Shown here: one piece after another, positions 1-10,321 of the stretch | Numbering within the stretch: the stretch's first letter is position 1 | Layout: each line of letters opens with the position of its first letter | Assembly: GCF_002003465.1 (NCBI RefSeq) | Contig: NZ_BDDQ01000009.1 | Span: 30,202 to 94,201, forward strand | Origin: Caenibacillus caldisaponilyticus | Lineage (GTDB): Bacteria > Bacillota > Bacilli > Bacillales > Sporolactobacillaceae | DNA: 64,000 bases | Direction of reading: 5' to 3' | Notes under the pieces: model-generated | Seen by the model: the letters and a program-made list of their open reading frames with translations, nothing else | Told to the model about the DNA's origin: nothing | Databases searched by the model: none | Translations under genes and position numbers: made by a program

Positions 1-1
1 A

Positions 2-1501
2 ATAAAAACCGGCCGCATTGAGGTCGCCGCGTCTTCGATCCGCATCATCAATGAGTCGAAGACGCCGCCGTTTGCGATTGCCGATGATACCGACGCGTCC
101 GAAGAAATCCGTTTGAAATACCGTTACTTGGATTTGCGCCGGCCCGTCATACAAGAGACGTTGAAGCTGCGCCATAAAGCGGTCAAAGCGATTCGCGACT
201 TTCTGGACGCCCGCGAATTTTACGAGATCGAGACGCCGATGCTGACGCGCAGCACGCCGGAGGGTGCGCGGGACTATCTCGTGCCGAGCCGGGTTCATCC
301 GGGTTCGTTTTACGCGCTCCCGCAATCCCCGCAAATTTTCAAGCAGCTCTTGATGATCGGGGGTTTGGAAAAATATTATCAGGTGGTTCGGTGTTTCCGG
401 GATGAAGATTTGCGCGCCGACCGCCAGCCGGAATTTACGCAAATCGATATCGAAGTGTCTTTCTTCGAGCGCGAAGCGTTGTTTGCGACCATTGAAGAGA
501 TGATGGCGCACGTCGTAAAGGCGACCAAAGGCGTTGAATTGCAAACGCCGTTCCCCCGGCTGACGTACGCGGAAGCGATGGCCCGATACGGCAGCGACAA
601 GCCCGATACCCGTTTCGGCATGGAGCTCATCGACGTGTCGCCGGTCGTGGCGAAGAGCGGGTTTAAAGTGTTCACGTCGGCGATCGAAAACGGCGGTCAA
701 GTCAAGGCGCTGAACGTTGAAGGCGCCGCCTCCCGCTATTCCCGGAAACAAATCGATGAACTCGCCGAGTACGCGGCGCAATACGGCGCGAAAGGGCTCG
801 CGTGGCTGAAGGTGGAAGGCGGCGAATTCAAAGGGCCGATTGCGAAATTTTTCGCTCCGGATGTTGCAGACAAACTTAAAGCGGCACTGGCGGCAAAGGA
901 CGGCGACTTGCTGCTGTTTGTGGCGGACAAGCCGAAAGTGGTCGCCGAAAGCCTCGGCGCCCTGCGCTTGAAACTCGGCAAGGAACTGGGATTGATCGAC
1001 CAAAGCAAGCTGAACTTTTTATGGATCACCGAGTTTCCGCTGTTCGCCTGGGATGAGGAAGAAGGAAGGTACGTCGCCGAACACCATCCGTTTACGATGC
1101 CGATGGAGGAAGATTTGCCCCTGCTGGAATCCGATCCGGGCCGCGTGCGCGCGGAAGCGTACGATCTCGTCTTGAACGGTTATGAATTGGGGAGCGGATC
1201 ACGGCGCATCCACCGCCGCGATTTCCAAGAAAAAATGTTTCAACTGCTCGGCTTTTCGCCTGAAGAAGCCCAAGCGCAGTTCGGATTTCTCATGGAAGCC
1301 TTGGAATATGGGGCACCGCCGCACGGCGGCATCGCGCTGGGCATCGATCGGATCGTCATGATCCTCGCCGGCCGGACGAGTTTGCGCGACACCATCGCCT
1401 TCCCGAAAACGGCGAATGCCTCCTGTTTGTTGACAAACGCGCCGGCTCCGGTCACCGAAAAGCAATTGAAAGAACTGCATCTCGAAACGACGGATATTTA
1501 A
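2..1501 (+). CDS. aspS: Aspartyl-tRNA synthetase (5' end outside the window)
   Basis: Cytoplasmic class II synthetase that charges tRNA-Asp. The open frame runs in from the left edge, so the N-terminal anticodon-binding domain is mostly missing. The visible part starts just before the catalytic core, with the class II motif 2 stretch ([18 protein letters not shown]) and the motif 3 region near the C-terminus ([13 protein letters not shown]). It also has the insertion domain typical of bacterial AspRS. The residue string matches Bacillus AspS throughout. It is followed by a strong promoter and 6S RNA, the order known in B. subtilis. The identity is certain; only the start is unseen. Confidence 0.97.
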   Translation: MKTGRIEVAASSIRIINESKTPPFAIADDTDASEEIRLKYRYLDLRRPVIQETLKLRHKAVKAIRDFLDAREFYEIETPMLTRSTPEGARDYLVPSRVHPGSFYALPQSPQIFKQLLMIGGLEKYYQVVRCFRDEDLRADRQPEFTQIDIEVSFFEREALFATIEEMMAHVVKATKGVELQTPFPRLTYAEAMARYGSDKPDTRFGMELIDVSPVVAKSGFKVFTSAIENGGQVKALNVEGAASRYSRKQIDELAEYAAQYGAKGLAWLKVEGGEFKGPIAKFFAPDVADKLKAALAAKDGDLLLFVADKPKVVAESLGALRLKLGKELGLIDQSKLNFLWITEFPLFAWDEEEGRYVAEHHPFTMPMEEDLPLLESDPGRVRAEAYDLVLNGYELGSGSRRIHRRDFQEKMFQLLGFSPEEAQAQFGFLMEALEYGAPPHGGIALGIDRIVMILAGRTSLRDTIAFPKTANASCLLTNAPAPVTEKQLKELHLETTDI

Positions 1502-1525
1502 CCGAATGTTCTGATAATAGACCTG

Positions 1526-1554
1526 TTGAATCCTTTGAGATTTTGTGTTATGAT
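1526..1554 (+). promoter_or_regulatory. Sigma-A promoter of the 6S RNA gene
   Basis: TTGAAT at 1526-1531 and TATGAT at 1549-1554 are separated by 17 bp, and a TG dinucleotide just upstream makes an extended -10. It lies 25 bp after the aspS stop. The predicted start is near 1561. Confidence 0.75.
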
Positions 1555-1561
1555 GCAGATA

Positions 1562-1785
1562 ACGTAAAAACGAGTCCTGAGGTGTTCGTAAAAGGCCACA
1601 TGTTTTGACCGAACAACTTGATGAAAGGGAGCCTGGCAAGTTTTCATCTGGCGTGCAAGCCGCCGAAGAGCGGACGTACAAAGGGTGAAACAGGGCACCC
1701 ACCTGCCGAGGGCGGGTTCAAAACTCGGGTCGTATACGGCACTGCTGGGACTCAAGGCTGTTCCCAAGTCTTCAGTCATCGGTTC
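1562..1785 (+). ncRNA. ssrS: 6S RNA (SsrS/BsrA type)
   Basis: 6S RNA binds the sigma-A RNA polymerase holoenzyme and damps housekeeping transcription in stationary phase. Three things support the call. It sits between aspS and rarA, the known bsrA position. A near-consensus promoter precedes it. The predicted 5' end carries AGTCCTGAGGTGTT, very like the start of B. subtilis 6S-1 as I remember it. The 5' CTGAG can pair with CTTCAG near 1770, which would close a long rod. The interior has several GC-rich short stems around a less structured middle. No open frame with a ribosome site fits. The 3' end is uncertain because the IS element begins immediately after it. A covariance-model search for 6S RNA would settle it. 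Confidence 0.72.
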
Positions 1786-1949
1786 ATATAAAAAAAGAAG
1801 CCGTCTCAAAAGTCCTGAAGAGGGACTGATTTGAGACGGCTCTTCTCTTGATCATTTTATTTTATGGATAATTATGGGTATCCTTCTGGTAAAAGGCCCC
1901 TCTTATGCGACCTTTTTATCATTGTTTTCTTCTTTTTTAACCTTCGGTT

Positions 1950-3497
1950 TTAATTGGTTTGCCCATTTGTTAAGTTATGGGCAACACAAATTAGACCCCA
2001 TTCCACCGTCGTTTTGGAAAGGCCTCTTAATAAAAATCTATGGAAACCTCGGTTATACTTGATTTGTCCAAAAACGGGTTCGACATCGCATTTTCGCCTA
2101 CGATAAAGCTTGTCTCCCTCTTCTGTGGCTAAACGTTCTCGAACCTCTCTCCGTTGCTGTTGATTTTCTAAAGAAACTGAAATGGTTTTCGTATCTTTAC
2201 CTTTCGCACAAATCTCTTGGAAAGGGCACCCTTGACAATCTAAACAGCGATAAGTTCGTTTTTTAGTGATATAACCATTATCCGTTTTTTGCTTCTTTTC
2301 GTATGCAAATGTCAATCGCTTATTATTGGCACAAACCCACTCATCCAACTCTTCATCGTAGGTCATATTTTCGACTCGTCCGACTTGGTTTTTCCATTTC
2401 TTTGTTTGTTCCTTATCTAACGTATTATATTTAACGAAAGCCTCAATCTCCTTCTTGTCACAGAAAGCATAATTTTCTTCACTGCCATACCCTGAATCCG
2501 CAATAAGCGCTTTTGGTTTTGGCCTACCATAAGATTCGAGAATGCCGAAATGAGGTTGAAGGCATCCCGGATCACCCGCTCGTTGATGCAAACTAAATCC
2601 AACAATGAACTGATTCTCCGTACCTATTTGAACATTATACCCCGGTTTAAGTTGACCGTTTTTCATGTGGTCTTCTTTCATTCGCATGAAGGTGGCATCT
2701 TTATCGGTCTTTGAGTAGCTATTTCGACCGTTGAAGATTTCTTTTTGTGCCTCATATTTTTGCTTGCGAGGTAAGAGATCTTTTTCAAGTTGGCGTTTGG
2801 CTTTTTTGATCGCTTTGTTTTTGGGTTCCGTCTCTAACCTTTTTTCTAGGACACTAAGGGTGTCTTTAATTTGTTCAGAAGTGACAGGATTTTTATCCAA
2901 CCTCTCTTGTAAACTTGATTCAACTTCAATTTTTTCATCTTCCTTGGTTATGGCCTCGATTCCGGCCACGATCGTTCGGTACTTTTCATCGAGTTTAGCG
3001 TCAAATTTTTCTGTTGCTTTCCGCCAAACAAACGTGTATTTATTGGCGTTGGCTTCGATTTTGGTTCCGTCTAAAAAGTATTCTTCCAATTGGATGAGCC
3101 CTTGTTGATGGAGGAGATCCACGATGGAAAAGAAGGTTTCATAAATGATATCCTTCATTCTTTCCGAACGGAAACGGTTAATTGTACGAAAATCCGGTTG
3201 TTGATAATTCGCCAACCACATGAAGTAAATATTTTCTTGGAGTTGGGAAGCGATTTTGCGTGAAGAATAAATGCCTTTGGTGTAGGCATAGAGGATCACT
3301 TTTAACATCATTTTGGGATGATAGGCTGCTCGTCCCCCTCCGGGATAAACACGATAAAGAATCTTGTCATCAATCTGTTCGACGACCTGATGAACAAGGC
3401 GAGAAAGATGGTTTGGGGGAATTTTAATCTCCAAATCCAATGGTAAAATGAGTTGGTCCATGTTATAATCAATGAAGGAAATATGATCATGTTTCAT
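1950..3497 (-). CDS. IS1182-family transposase, intact
   Basis: DDE transposase of 515 residues that mobilises the surrounding element. The N-terminal DUF772-like region (HLSRLVHQVVEQ, GRAAYHPKMMLKV) is followed by FLDGTKIEANANK carrying a catalytic Asp. LIADSGYGSEENY follows in the DDE domain, and EPVFGQIKYNRGF carries the C-terminal Glu region. A Cys-rich patch near residues 410-440 is common in this family. The frame is uninterrupted, so the element could be active. Its AT-rich codon use differs from the GC-rich flanks, indicating recent arrival. Confidence 0.93.
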   Translation of the reverse strand: MKHDHISFIDYNMDQLILPLDLEIKIPPNHLSRLVHQVVEQIDDKILYRVYPGGGRAAYHPKMMLKVILYAYTKGIYSSRKIASQLQENIYFMWLANYQQPDFRTINRFRSERMKDIIYETFFSIVDLLHQQGLIQLEEYFLDGTKIEANANKYTFVWRKATEKFDAKLDEKYRTIVAGIEAITKEDEKIEVESSLQERLDKNPVTSEQIKDTLSVLEKRLETEPKNKAIKKAKRQLEKDLLPRKQKYEAQKEIFNGRNSYSKTDKDATFMRMKEDHMKNGQLKPGYNVQIGTENQFIVGFSLHQRAGDPGCLQPHFGILESYGRPKPKALIADSGYGSEENYAFCDKKEIEAFVKYNTLDKEQTKKWKNQVGRVENMTYDEELDEWVCANNKRLTFAYEKKQKTDNGYITKKRTYRCLDCQGCPFQEICAKGKDTKTISVSLENQQQRREVRERLATEEGDKLYRRRKCDVEPVFGQIKYNRGFHRFLLRGLSKTTVEWGLICVAHNLTNGQTN

Positions 3498-3498
3498 A

Positions 3499-3560
3499 AA
3501 AAATCGCTCCTTTGGTTAGTTATTGGTGGTACTTTAATTATACCAAAAGGGGCGATTTTT
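3499..3560 (-). promoter_or_regulatory. Inverted repeat directly upstream of the transposase start
   Basis: AAAAATCGCTCCTTT at the transposase start pairs with AAAAGGGGCGATTTTT about 40 bp away. On the transposase strand the long stem would cover the ribosome site and end in a run of U. It is a plausible guard against impinging transcription or a limiter of transposase translation. The structure is read by eye and its function is inferred. Confidence 0.5.
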
Positions 3561-3613
3561 TTTACAAGGAAAGAGGGCGCCTCAAAAGCTAGGCTTTTGA
3601 GACACCCTCTTTT

Positions 3614-4225
3614 TTATTTTGCCAATTTTTCCAGGTTGCCGTTTTTGTCCATCTTAAAAGTGGGACCGGACGGAGGGCTGTCATCTTCCAGCATCACCAT
3701 GCGCCGGGCGCGGTCCATGATGTTGATCAACGCTTGATAATCCTCTTCAATCGTTTGATGGTTCTTCTTCAATTTGTTCAGTTCTTTTTCCAAATTCGCA
3801 ACTTGCTCTTCCAATTCCCGGTTCTTCGCTTTCAATGCCTCATTTTCTTTGGCCAGCTGGTCGGCGTTAAAGTCATGAGTTTGAAAGTTTTGTAGAAAGG
3901 CGATGACGTCGTTTAACGTCAGCGTTTGATCGCCTGCGGACGGAACCGGTGCGGACGCAGCGGCCGCATAGACCCGCGGGCGTCTTTGCTGGGTTCTTTT
4001 CAGCTCTTTGCGCTGCTTTTTCGCAAGTTCGATCGCTTTTTCATATTTTTTTCGGACGATCGCATTCCAACGAAATCCGCAGGCCGCCCCGGTGCGATTG
4101 AGTTTGTCGCCGACTTCTTCAAAGGCTTCCAGCTGCGTCGAGCCTTCACGGATGTGGCGAAGGACCGTTTCCGCAAGCAACAAGTCATCTTCGTGGCTCC
4201 AAGCATCTTGCCTCACTTTTGTCAT
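3614..4225 (-). CDS. rsfA: RsfA-family prespore transcription factor
   Basis: Protein of 203 residues. The N-terminus has a Myb/SANT-like DNA-binding region ([20 protein letters not shown] ... [24 protein letters not shown]). A basic linker and then a coiled coil of about 50 residues rich in Leu, Glu and Lys (roughly 115-165) follow, as in RsfA/YlbO-type regulators. In B. subtilis RsfA is made in the forespore under sigma-F and tunes sigma-F-dependent genes. It lies downstream of rarA on the same strand with its own upstream region of 95 bp. The IS1182 right end abuts its stop codon, so the original downstream terminator has probably been displaced. Confidence 0.85.
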   Translation of the reverse strand: MTKVRQDAWSHEDDLLLAETVLRHIREGSTQLEAFEEVGDKLNRTGAACGFRWNAIVRKKYEKAIELAKKQRKELKRTQQRRPRVYAAAASAPVPSAGDQTLTLNDVIAFLQNFQTHDFNADQLAKENEALKAKNRELEEQVANLEKELNKLKKNHQTIEEDYQALINIMDRARRMVMLEDDSPPSGPTFKMDKNGNLEKLAK

Positions 4226-4261
4226 AATGACCTCTCCTTACCAGTTTGCGCTGTATAGGAA

Positions 4262-4291
4262 AATCATTGACAAAAATGAGGCGGTTTATAC
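4262..4291 (-). promoter_or_regulatory. Possible forespore (sigma-F/G-like) promoter of rsfA
   Basis: On the minus strand GTATA (4291-4287) is followed, after exactly 15 nt, by GTCAATGATT (4271-4262). The -35 matches the sigma-F/G consensus. The -10 matches only partly. The call rests mainly on spacing and on what is known of rsfA control, so it is tentative. Confidence 0.3.
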
Positions 4292-4319
4292 AAAGCTAAA
4301 AATATTTTCTATATATCTT

Positions 4320-5663
4320 TCATTTTTTTTCGCTCTTGTTTTTTAGCGACAACCAGTAATCCAAACGCTTTTGAATGGTTTTTTCGTATCCTCTTGGCGA
4401 CGGCCGGTAAAAGGTTTTTCCCCGCAGGGACGGCGGCAAATAGTCTTGGGCGACGTAGCCTTCTTCATAGTCGTGCGGGTATTTATAATCGACGCCGTGC
4501 CCGAGCCGTGCGGCCCCTTTATGGTGGGCATCGCGCAAGTGCAGCGGCACTTCCCCCGTCCGTTCGTTGCGGACGGTTTCCAGCGCCTGGTCGATGGCCA
4601 TGACCACGCTGTTGGATTTTGGCGCGGTGGCGATATACAAGGCCGCTTCGGCGAGCGGAATTCTCGCTTCCGGCATGCCGATGAACTCGACCGCGTACGC
4701 CGCGGCTTGCGCGATGAGCAAAGCGTTTGGATCGCTCAAACCGACGTCCTCGGCCGCGTGGACGTATATCCGACGGGCGATGAAGCGCGGATCCTCGCCG
4801 GCGGCGATCATTTTGGCCAGCCAGTAAAGCGTCGCATCCGGATCTGATCCGCGCATGCTTTTGATGAAGGCTGAGATCGTATCATAATGGTTGTCGCCGT
4901 CTTTGTCGTATTGGAGGACGCGCTCCTGAATGGATTCCTCGGCGACTTCCAATGTGATATGGATCTTGCCGTTCTCATCCGGATCGGTCGTCAACACGGC
5001 GAGTTCCAATGCCGATAAAGCGGTGCGGGCGTCGCCGTTGGCCACGTCGACGAGGTGATTGAGCGCTTCCTCATCGATTTCGATCGGGTAATTCCCGTAT
5101 CCTCTTTCTTCATCTTTCAAAGCTTGCATGAGAATGGCACGAATGTCTTTGTCGTCGAGGGGTTTGAAGCGGAATAAGCGGGCCCGGGACAGGAGGGCGG
5201 CGTTAAGCTCATACAGCGGGCTCTCGGTCGTCGCTCCGATCAAAATGATTGTTCCGTCCTCGACGAAGGGCAAAAGCGCGTCTTGTTGACTTTTGTTGAA
5301 CCGGTGAATTTCATCGATGAAAAGGACCGTTCTTTGTTCGTCATATTTCAAGCGTTCTTTGGCATCTTGGATGATTTTGCGGATGTCTGCGACGCCCGAG
5401 GTTACCGCGTTGATCTGTTGGAAATGGGCGCTCGTCGTCCCGGCGATGATCTTGGCGAGCGTTGTTTTTCCCGTTCCCGGCGGCCCGAAGAAGATCATGG
5501 GCGTCAGCTTGTCGGCCTTGATCGCCCGTCTGAGCAGGCGGCCTTCCCCGACGATGTGGTCCTGGCCGACGAATTCATCCAAGGTGCGCGGCCGCATGCG
5601 GTCGGCGAGCGGCGCCCCGGTCCGGCGCGCTTCTCTTGAATAATCGAAAAGATCCATAGGCAT
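4320..5663 (-). CDS. rarA: Replication-associated recombination protein RarA (MgsA), AAA+ ATPase
   Basis: 447-residue clamp-loader-like ATPase that acts at stalled replication forks. Walker A is GPPGTGKTT near residue 54, Walker B is LFIDEIHR near 110, and the sensor stretch GATTESP and a Ser-Arg finger (LLSRARLF) follow. The C-terminal half carries the tetramerisation domain with PHDYEEGYVAQDYLP near the end, typical of the family. The length is normal. A GAAGGGG ribosome site precedes the start. In B. subtilis the gene also follows aspS and the 6S RNA gene, but on the minus strand here it faces them with the IS element and rsfA in between. Confidence 0.96.
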   Translation of the reverse strand: MPMDLFDYSREARRTGAPLADRMRPRTLDEFVGQDHIVGEGRLLRRAIKADKLTPMIFFGPPGTGKTTLAKIIAGTTSAHFQQINAVTSGVADIRKIIQDAKERLKYDEQRTVLFIDEIHRFNKSQQDALLPFVEDGTIILIGATTESPLYELNAALLSRARLFRFKPLDDKDIRAILMQALKDEERGYGNYPIEIDEEALNHLVDVANGDARTALSALELAVLTTDPDENGKIHITLEVAEESIQERVLQYDKDGDNHYDTISAFIKSMRGSDPDATLYWLAKMIAAGEDPRFIARRIYVHAAEDVGLSDPNALLIAQAAAYAVEFIGMPEARIPLAEAALYIATAPKSNSVVMAIDQALETVRNERTGEVPLHLRDAHHKGAARLGHGVDYKYPHDYEEGYVAQDYLPPSLRGKTFYRPSPRGYEKTIQKRLDYWLSLKNKSEKK

Positions 5664-5958
5664 CGCCCCTTCTTTTGGAAAAAATACAACAGCGGGGAAG
5701 AGAATGCAAGTTCGAGGCGCTTGAACGAAGGCGGCAGCTTGCTCCCGAAAGCGGCCAAAGGCGCCGGAAAAGGGGTGTCCATCCGTTACGCCGGGGCGGT
5801 CATTCGTGTTATAATAATAATTGTTTATTTAAAATCAGGAAAAGTCATTGGACGGAATCATTTGCCTTCATCGGCTCGGGCGCATGACCCGTTCTGCACC
5901 ATGCGCCGGAGCTTGAGGACGGTTGAGCCGAGTTGGAGAAGCGGAGTGGAGCATGCAG
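5664..5958. other. Intergenic region between divergent rarA and yczE-like gene
   Basis: It holds a plausible plus-strand -10 (TATAAT, 5810-5815) with a weak -35 (TTACGC, 5786-5791, 18 bp spacing). I see no further gene or structured element. Confidence 0.4.
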
Positions 5959-6721
5959 ATGAAAAAACCGTTTAACCGCCGGTCGTCCGCTGCCGAATGG
6001 GCGGTGACGTGGAGCGTTTTTTTTCACCGGCTTGTTGATCATGTCGGGCGGGATCGCCCTCATGATCCGTGCGAACCTGGGCGCATCGCCCTGGGACGTC
6101 TTTCATATCGGATTATATAAACATTTCGGTTTGACGATCGGCACGTGGTCCATTATCGTCGGACTTGTGATCATTTTGTCGACGTGTCTTTTGACGCGGA
6201 CTTGGCCGCAAGCGGGCGCGCTGTTGAACATGGTTCTCGTCGGCCTTTTTATCGACGCGTTTTTGGCCGTCATCGATACGCCCGCCACGCTGGCGGGGCG
6301 CTGGGTCATGCTCGGCGCCGGCATATTGGTGAACGGCGTCGGCATCGCCTTTTATATCGCCGCCGACAAAGGCGCCGGACCAAGGGATACGCTCATGCTT
6401 TATTTGACGGAAGTGACCGGATGGAGCATCGCGACGATCCGCCGCCTGCTCGAGGCAGGCGCGCTCGTGTGCGGTTGGCTCATGGGCGGCCCTGTGTCAT
6501 TCGGTACCGTTGTTTTTGCTCTTACCATCGGAACGATGGTCGGAAGGTTTTTGCCGCCTTCCCGTCGGGTGGTCAAACGCTTGGTTTCTTATGCGCAGGG
6601 GAGCGGCGGAAGCGAACATTCCTTAGCATTGATGGCAGAGCGAGGTGCTGTTCTTGAAGATTTCAACCAAGGGACGATACGGCCTCACCATTATGATGGC
6701 CCTTGGCCACCATTACGGTAA
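5959..6721 (+). CDS. YczE/YyaS-type membrane protein, frameshifted in a T8 tract
   Basis: Integral membrane protein of unknown function with several hydrophobic helices. The family signature GIALMIRANLGASPWDVFHIGL and the repeated pattern GIAFYIAADKGAGPRDTLML are clear. The conserved frame is only open from about 6025. The N-terminal codons (ATG at 5959 after GGAGTGGAGC) are in a different frame. Removing one T from the T8 run at 6017-6024 joins them into a 253-residue protein continuing ...WSVFFTGLLIMSGGIA. The gene is therefore frameshifted, wrongly sequenced, or rescued by slippage. The 3' end overlaps cymR by 68 bp. The gene is not found at this place in B. subtilis. Confidence 0.75.
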
Positions 6722-7076
6722 AGGACCTTTATCTTTAAAAACGATCGCCGATGAAAACGGCTTATCCGAGCATTATTTGGAACAACTGATCGGACCGCTC
6801 CGGAACGCCGGCCTTGTCAACAGCATCCGAGGCGCTTACGGCGGCTACGTGTTGGCCCGCAAACCCGAGGATATCACGACGGCGGACATCATCCGCGTTT
6901 TGGAAGGGCCGATCCAGCCGGTCGAGATCATGGACGACGACGATCCCGCGAAACGGGAGCTGTGGATCAAAATTCGCGATGCGGTCAAGGAAGTATTGGA
7001 AAGCACGACGCTGGCCGATCTCATCCATTTTGAGAGCGGCAAATACGTTCAGGATCCGGAAATGTTTTATATTTAA
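6654..7076 (+). CDS. cymR: CymR, Rrf2-family repressor of cysteine metabolism
   Basis: 140-residue winged-helix regulator. KISTKGRYGLTIM at the start, the helix-turn-helix with LSEHYLEQLI, the wing SIRGAYGGYVLA and the C-terminal PAKRELWIKIRDAVKEVLE match B. subtilis CymR closely. It has no Fe-S cysteine triad, as expected for CymR. The start is TTG at 6654 with GAGGTG (6642-6647) six bases upstream; earlier codons lack support. In B. subtilis CymR, complexed with CysK, represses sulfur-assimilation operons including yrrT-mtnN-mccAB, present here at 24.6 kb. It leads into the desulfurase and mnmA. Confidence 0.95.
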   Translation: MKISTKGRYGLTIMMALGHHYGKGPLSLKTIADENGLSEHYLEQLIGPLRNAGLVNSIRGAYGGYVLARKPEDITTADIIRVLEGPIQPVEIMDDDDPAKRELWIKIRDAVKEVLESTTLADLIHFESGKYVQDPEMFYI

Positions 7077-7256
7077 ATTAAATATGGACGGGTTGTGCCG
7101 ATCCTTAAAACATCCAGCGGTGATTAAAAAGAGAGAACGGCCGCTGAACGGATATGATGATGTTGGCCTCTCACTAAAATTTGCATGATGGGGCATTGGA
7201 CTCGATCGTGACGGAGATGGGTTGGAACATCCCACCGGTTGTGGAGGAAGTGAAAA

Positions 7257-8408
7257 ATGATGGAACCTATATATTTGGATCATGCCGCGACGACGCCGAC
7301 GCATCCCGAGGTCATTGACCGGATGGTTTCGGTCTATCGCGAAGCGTTCGGCAATCCGTCGAGCGTCCATAGCTTTGGAAGGAAAGCCCGCCGCCTCGTC
7401 GATGAAGCGCGGGAAGCGATCGCCCGTTCCATCGGAGCGTCCCCGAAAGAGATCGTCTTTACGAGCGGCGGGACCGAATCCGACAACATGGCGATCATCG
7501 GCGCGGCGTACGCGAAAAAAGAGCAAGGCCGGCACATCATTACGACGAAAGTTGAGCATCACGCCGTTTTAAATACGTGCCGAGCCTTGGAAAAACAAGG
7601 TTTTACAGTTACTTATCTGGACGTGGATCGCGCCGGGCGTGTGGACGTGGAAGCGTTGCGCCGGGCGCTGCGCGACGACACCATTCTTGTCACCATTATG
7701 TACGGCAACAACGAAGTCGGCACGCTCCAACCGATCGCGGCCATCGCGGAGCTGTTAAAGGGACGCGATGTGCTCTTCCATACGGATGCGGTTCAAGCCT
7801 TCGGCACGGAGGCGATTGACGTGCGGACGCTGGGCGTCGATCTCTTGTCGATGACCGCCCATAAAATCAACGGACCGAAAGGCATCGGCTTTTTGTACGT
7901 CCGCGAAGGCGTCCGCCTCGTCCCGTACCAACATGGCGGCGAACAGGAACGCAAACGGCGGGCGGGCACGCATAACGTCCCCGGGATCGTCGGCCTGCAA
8001 AAGGCTTTGGAAATCGCCGACGCGGAGCGCGAGCAGCGCGTCCGCCATTATCGCGCGCTCCGCGACGTCTTGTTATCCACCTTGGAGGAAAGAGGGGTCC
8101 GCTTCGCCGTCAACGGCGATCCGGACGGCGGCTTGGCGCATATTGTCAATCTCTTTTTCCCGGGCACGAACGTCGAGACGCTCCTCACCGCTCTCGATCT
8201 GTCTGGCGTCGCGGTTTCAAGCGGCTCGGCGTGCACCGCGGGATCGGTGGACCCCTCCCATGTGTTGACGGCGATGTTCGGAGCGGAATCGGAAGAAGCA
8301 AAAAGCTCGATTCGCGTGAGCTTCGGGCTTTATAATACGGAAGAGCAAGTCAAAAAAGCGGCGAACATCATCGCCGAAACCGTGGGGCGGATGGTCTCTG
8401 GAGCATAA
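7257..8408 (+). CDS. yrvO: Cysteine desulfurase (NifS/IscS type, YrvO)
   Basis: PLP enzyme that takes sulfur from cysteine as a protein persulfide. It is 383 residues long with the N-terminal YLDHAATTP, the PLP-lysine motif TAHKINGPKG, and the catalytic cysteine loop SSGSACTAGSVDPSHVL near residue 325. Its position just before mnmA mirrors B. subtilis, where YrvO feeds sulfur specifically to MnmA for 2-thiouridine at tRNA position 34. The start is ATG at 7257 (ATG ATG) with GGAGGAAG upstream. The 180 bp between cymR and this gene show no regulator I recognise. Confidence 0.95.
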   Translation: MMEPIYLDHAATTPTHPEVIDRMVSVYREAFGNPSSVHSFGRKARRLVDEAREAIARSIGASPKEIVFTSGGTESDNMAIIGAAYAKKEQGRHIITTKVEHHAVLNTCRALEKQGFTVTYLDVDRAGRVDVEALRRALRDDTILVTIMYGNNEVGTLQPIAAIAELLKGRDVLFHTDAVQAFGTEAIDVRTLGVDLLSMTAHKINGPKGIGFLYVREGVRLVPYQHGGEQERKRRAGTHNVPGIVGLQKALEIADAEREQRVRHYRALRDVLLSTLEERGVRFAVNGDPDGGLAHIVNLFFPGTNVETLLTALDLSGVAVSSGSACTAGSVDPSHVLTAMFGAESEEAKSSIRVSFGLYNTEEQVKKAANIIAETVGRMVSGA

Positions 8409-8486
8409 CGCTATCATGGCGTTTTGTTCACGGGGCGGATCTTCACCCCGCCCATCGGTTGGTTATATAGAAAAATGCCAGATTAG

Positions 8487-9620
<1,134 letters not shown>

Positions 9621-9626
9621 CAACGG

Positions 9627-9655
9627 ACCGCGGCGGGATACCGCCGCGGTTTTTT
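9627..9655 (+). terminator. Rho-independent terminator of mnmA
   Basis: ACCGCGGCGG, loop GATA, CCGCCGCGGT, then TTTTTT. A 10-bp GC-rich perfect stem. Confidence 0.95.
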
Positions 9656-10321
9656 ACGTGATGGACCAAGCCGCGCGGCCGGCGATTCCGAACGCATGCC
9701 GGACCCGAATCAAAGGCGATGCGCGCGGAACCCCAATGCTTAACGTTTCCAGTCCCCCTTAATGCCGCGTCGTTTCATCACACGGGCGGCCGGGCAATTG
9801 AGAATTCGTTTTTCATTGAATCCCCCTCTCCATCAAAAAAATTTCCTACTTGATAGCTGTGGGATCACGACAAATTTCATGAAGCGGCGAAATCAACATC
9901 AGAAGATTCGGCGCCACTCCAAAGAAAGCGCGGTTTCTGATATACTTAACGCAGACTAAAGTATGGATCGGGAAGAATGTCTCTTCCGCGCGTCCGATGG
10001 CCTTTACGCCATCCGTTTCGGTGCGGCCTGCGCTTCTCGCTCCGGACGCGGTCGAAAAGCCGAAAGCCAGTCCATGAGGCGGCGTCTCCTCCGGAGCCGT
10101 CCGTTCGGGCTTATGTTTGAACGCCGCCCGTTGCGCTGCCTATTCATTCGGTTTGCGGCTTCAAGCCGCCATGGATGAACGCTTGCCGAATGGCCAAACG
10201 GCCCGCCGGCGGCGTTCATCGCTGCCATGAGGCAATGGGGTTGGCCTCTTCCGGAAGTCTGTGAATCGGTCTCCCCTCATCAAAATGCATCACTACTATT
10301 TTGTTCGGTCGAAGGAAGCGA
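9656..10321. other. Gene-free stretch between mnmA and recD2
   Basis: In B. subtilis the TPR protein YrrB sits here. I find no recognisable remnant of it, nor any ORF with a convincing ribosome site. A TATACT at 9941-9946 could be a -10 for recD2 but its -35 is poor. Confidence 0.45.

Larger units (their letters stand above)
1797..3616. mobile_element. IS1182-family insertion sequence
   Basis: The transposase gene is bracketed by imperfect inverted ends. The left end (1797-1845) and the reverse complement of the right end (3571-3611) share GTCTCAAAAG followed by CCT. Each end is also a hairpin in its own right: 1797-1815 pairs with about 1823-1845, and 3571-3589 pairs with 3591-3611. Such ends can act as terminators that block read-through into the element. 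The element lies between the 6S RNA gene and the 3' end of rsfA, and its right-end T-run directly precedes the rsfA stop codon. I could not define a target-site duplication with confidence. Confidence 0.8.

Noticed and set aside
1199..1809. Long minus-strand ORFs over the aspS end and the 6S RNA
   Set aside because: They are antisense shadows of aspS and a structured RNA, without ribosome sites.
9762..10178. Short ORFs between mnmA and recD2
   Set aside because: Arg-rich shadow-like products without ribosome sites; no TPR pattern of the expected YrrB.
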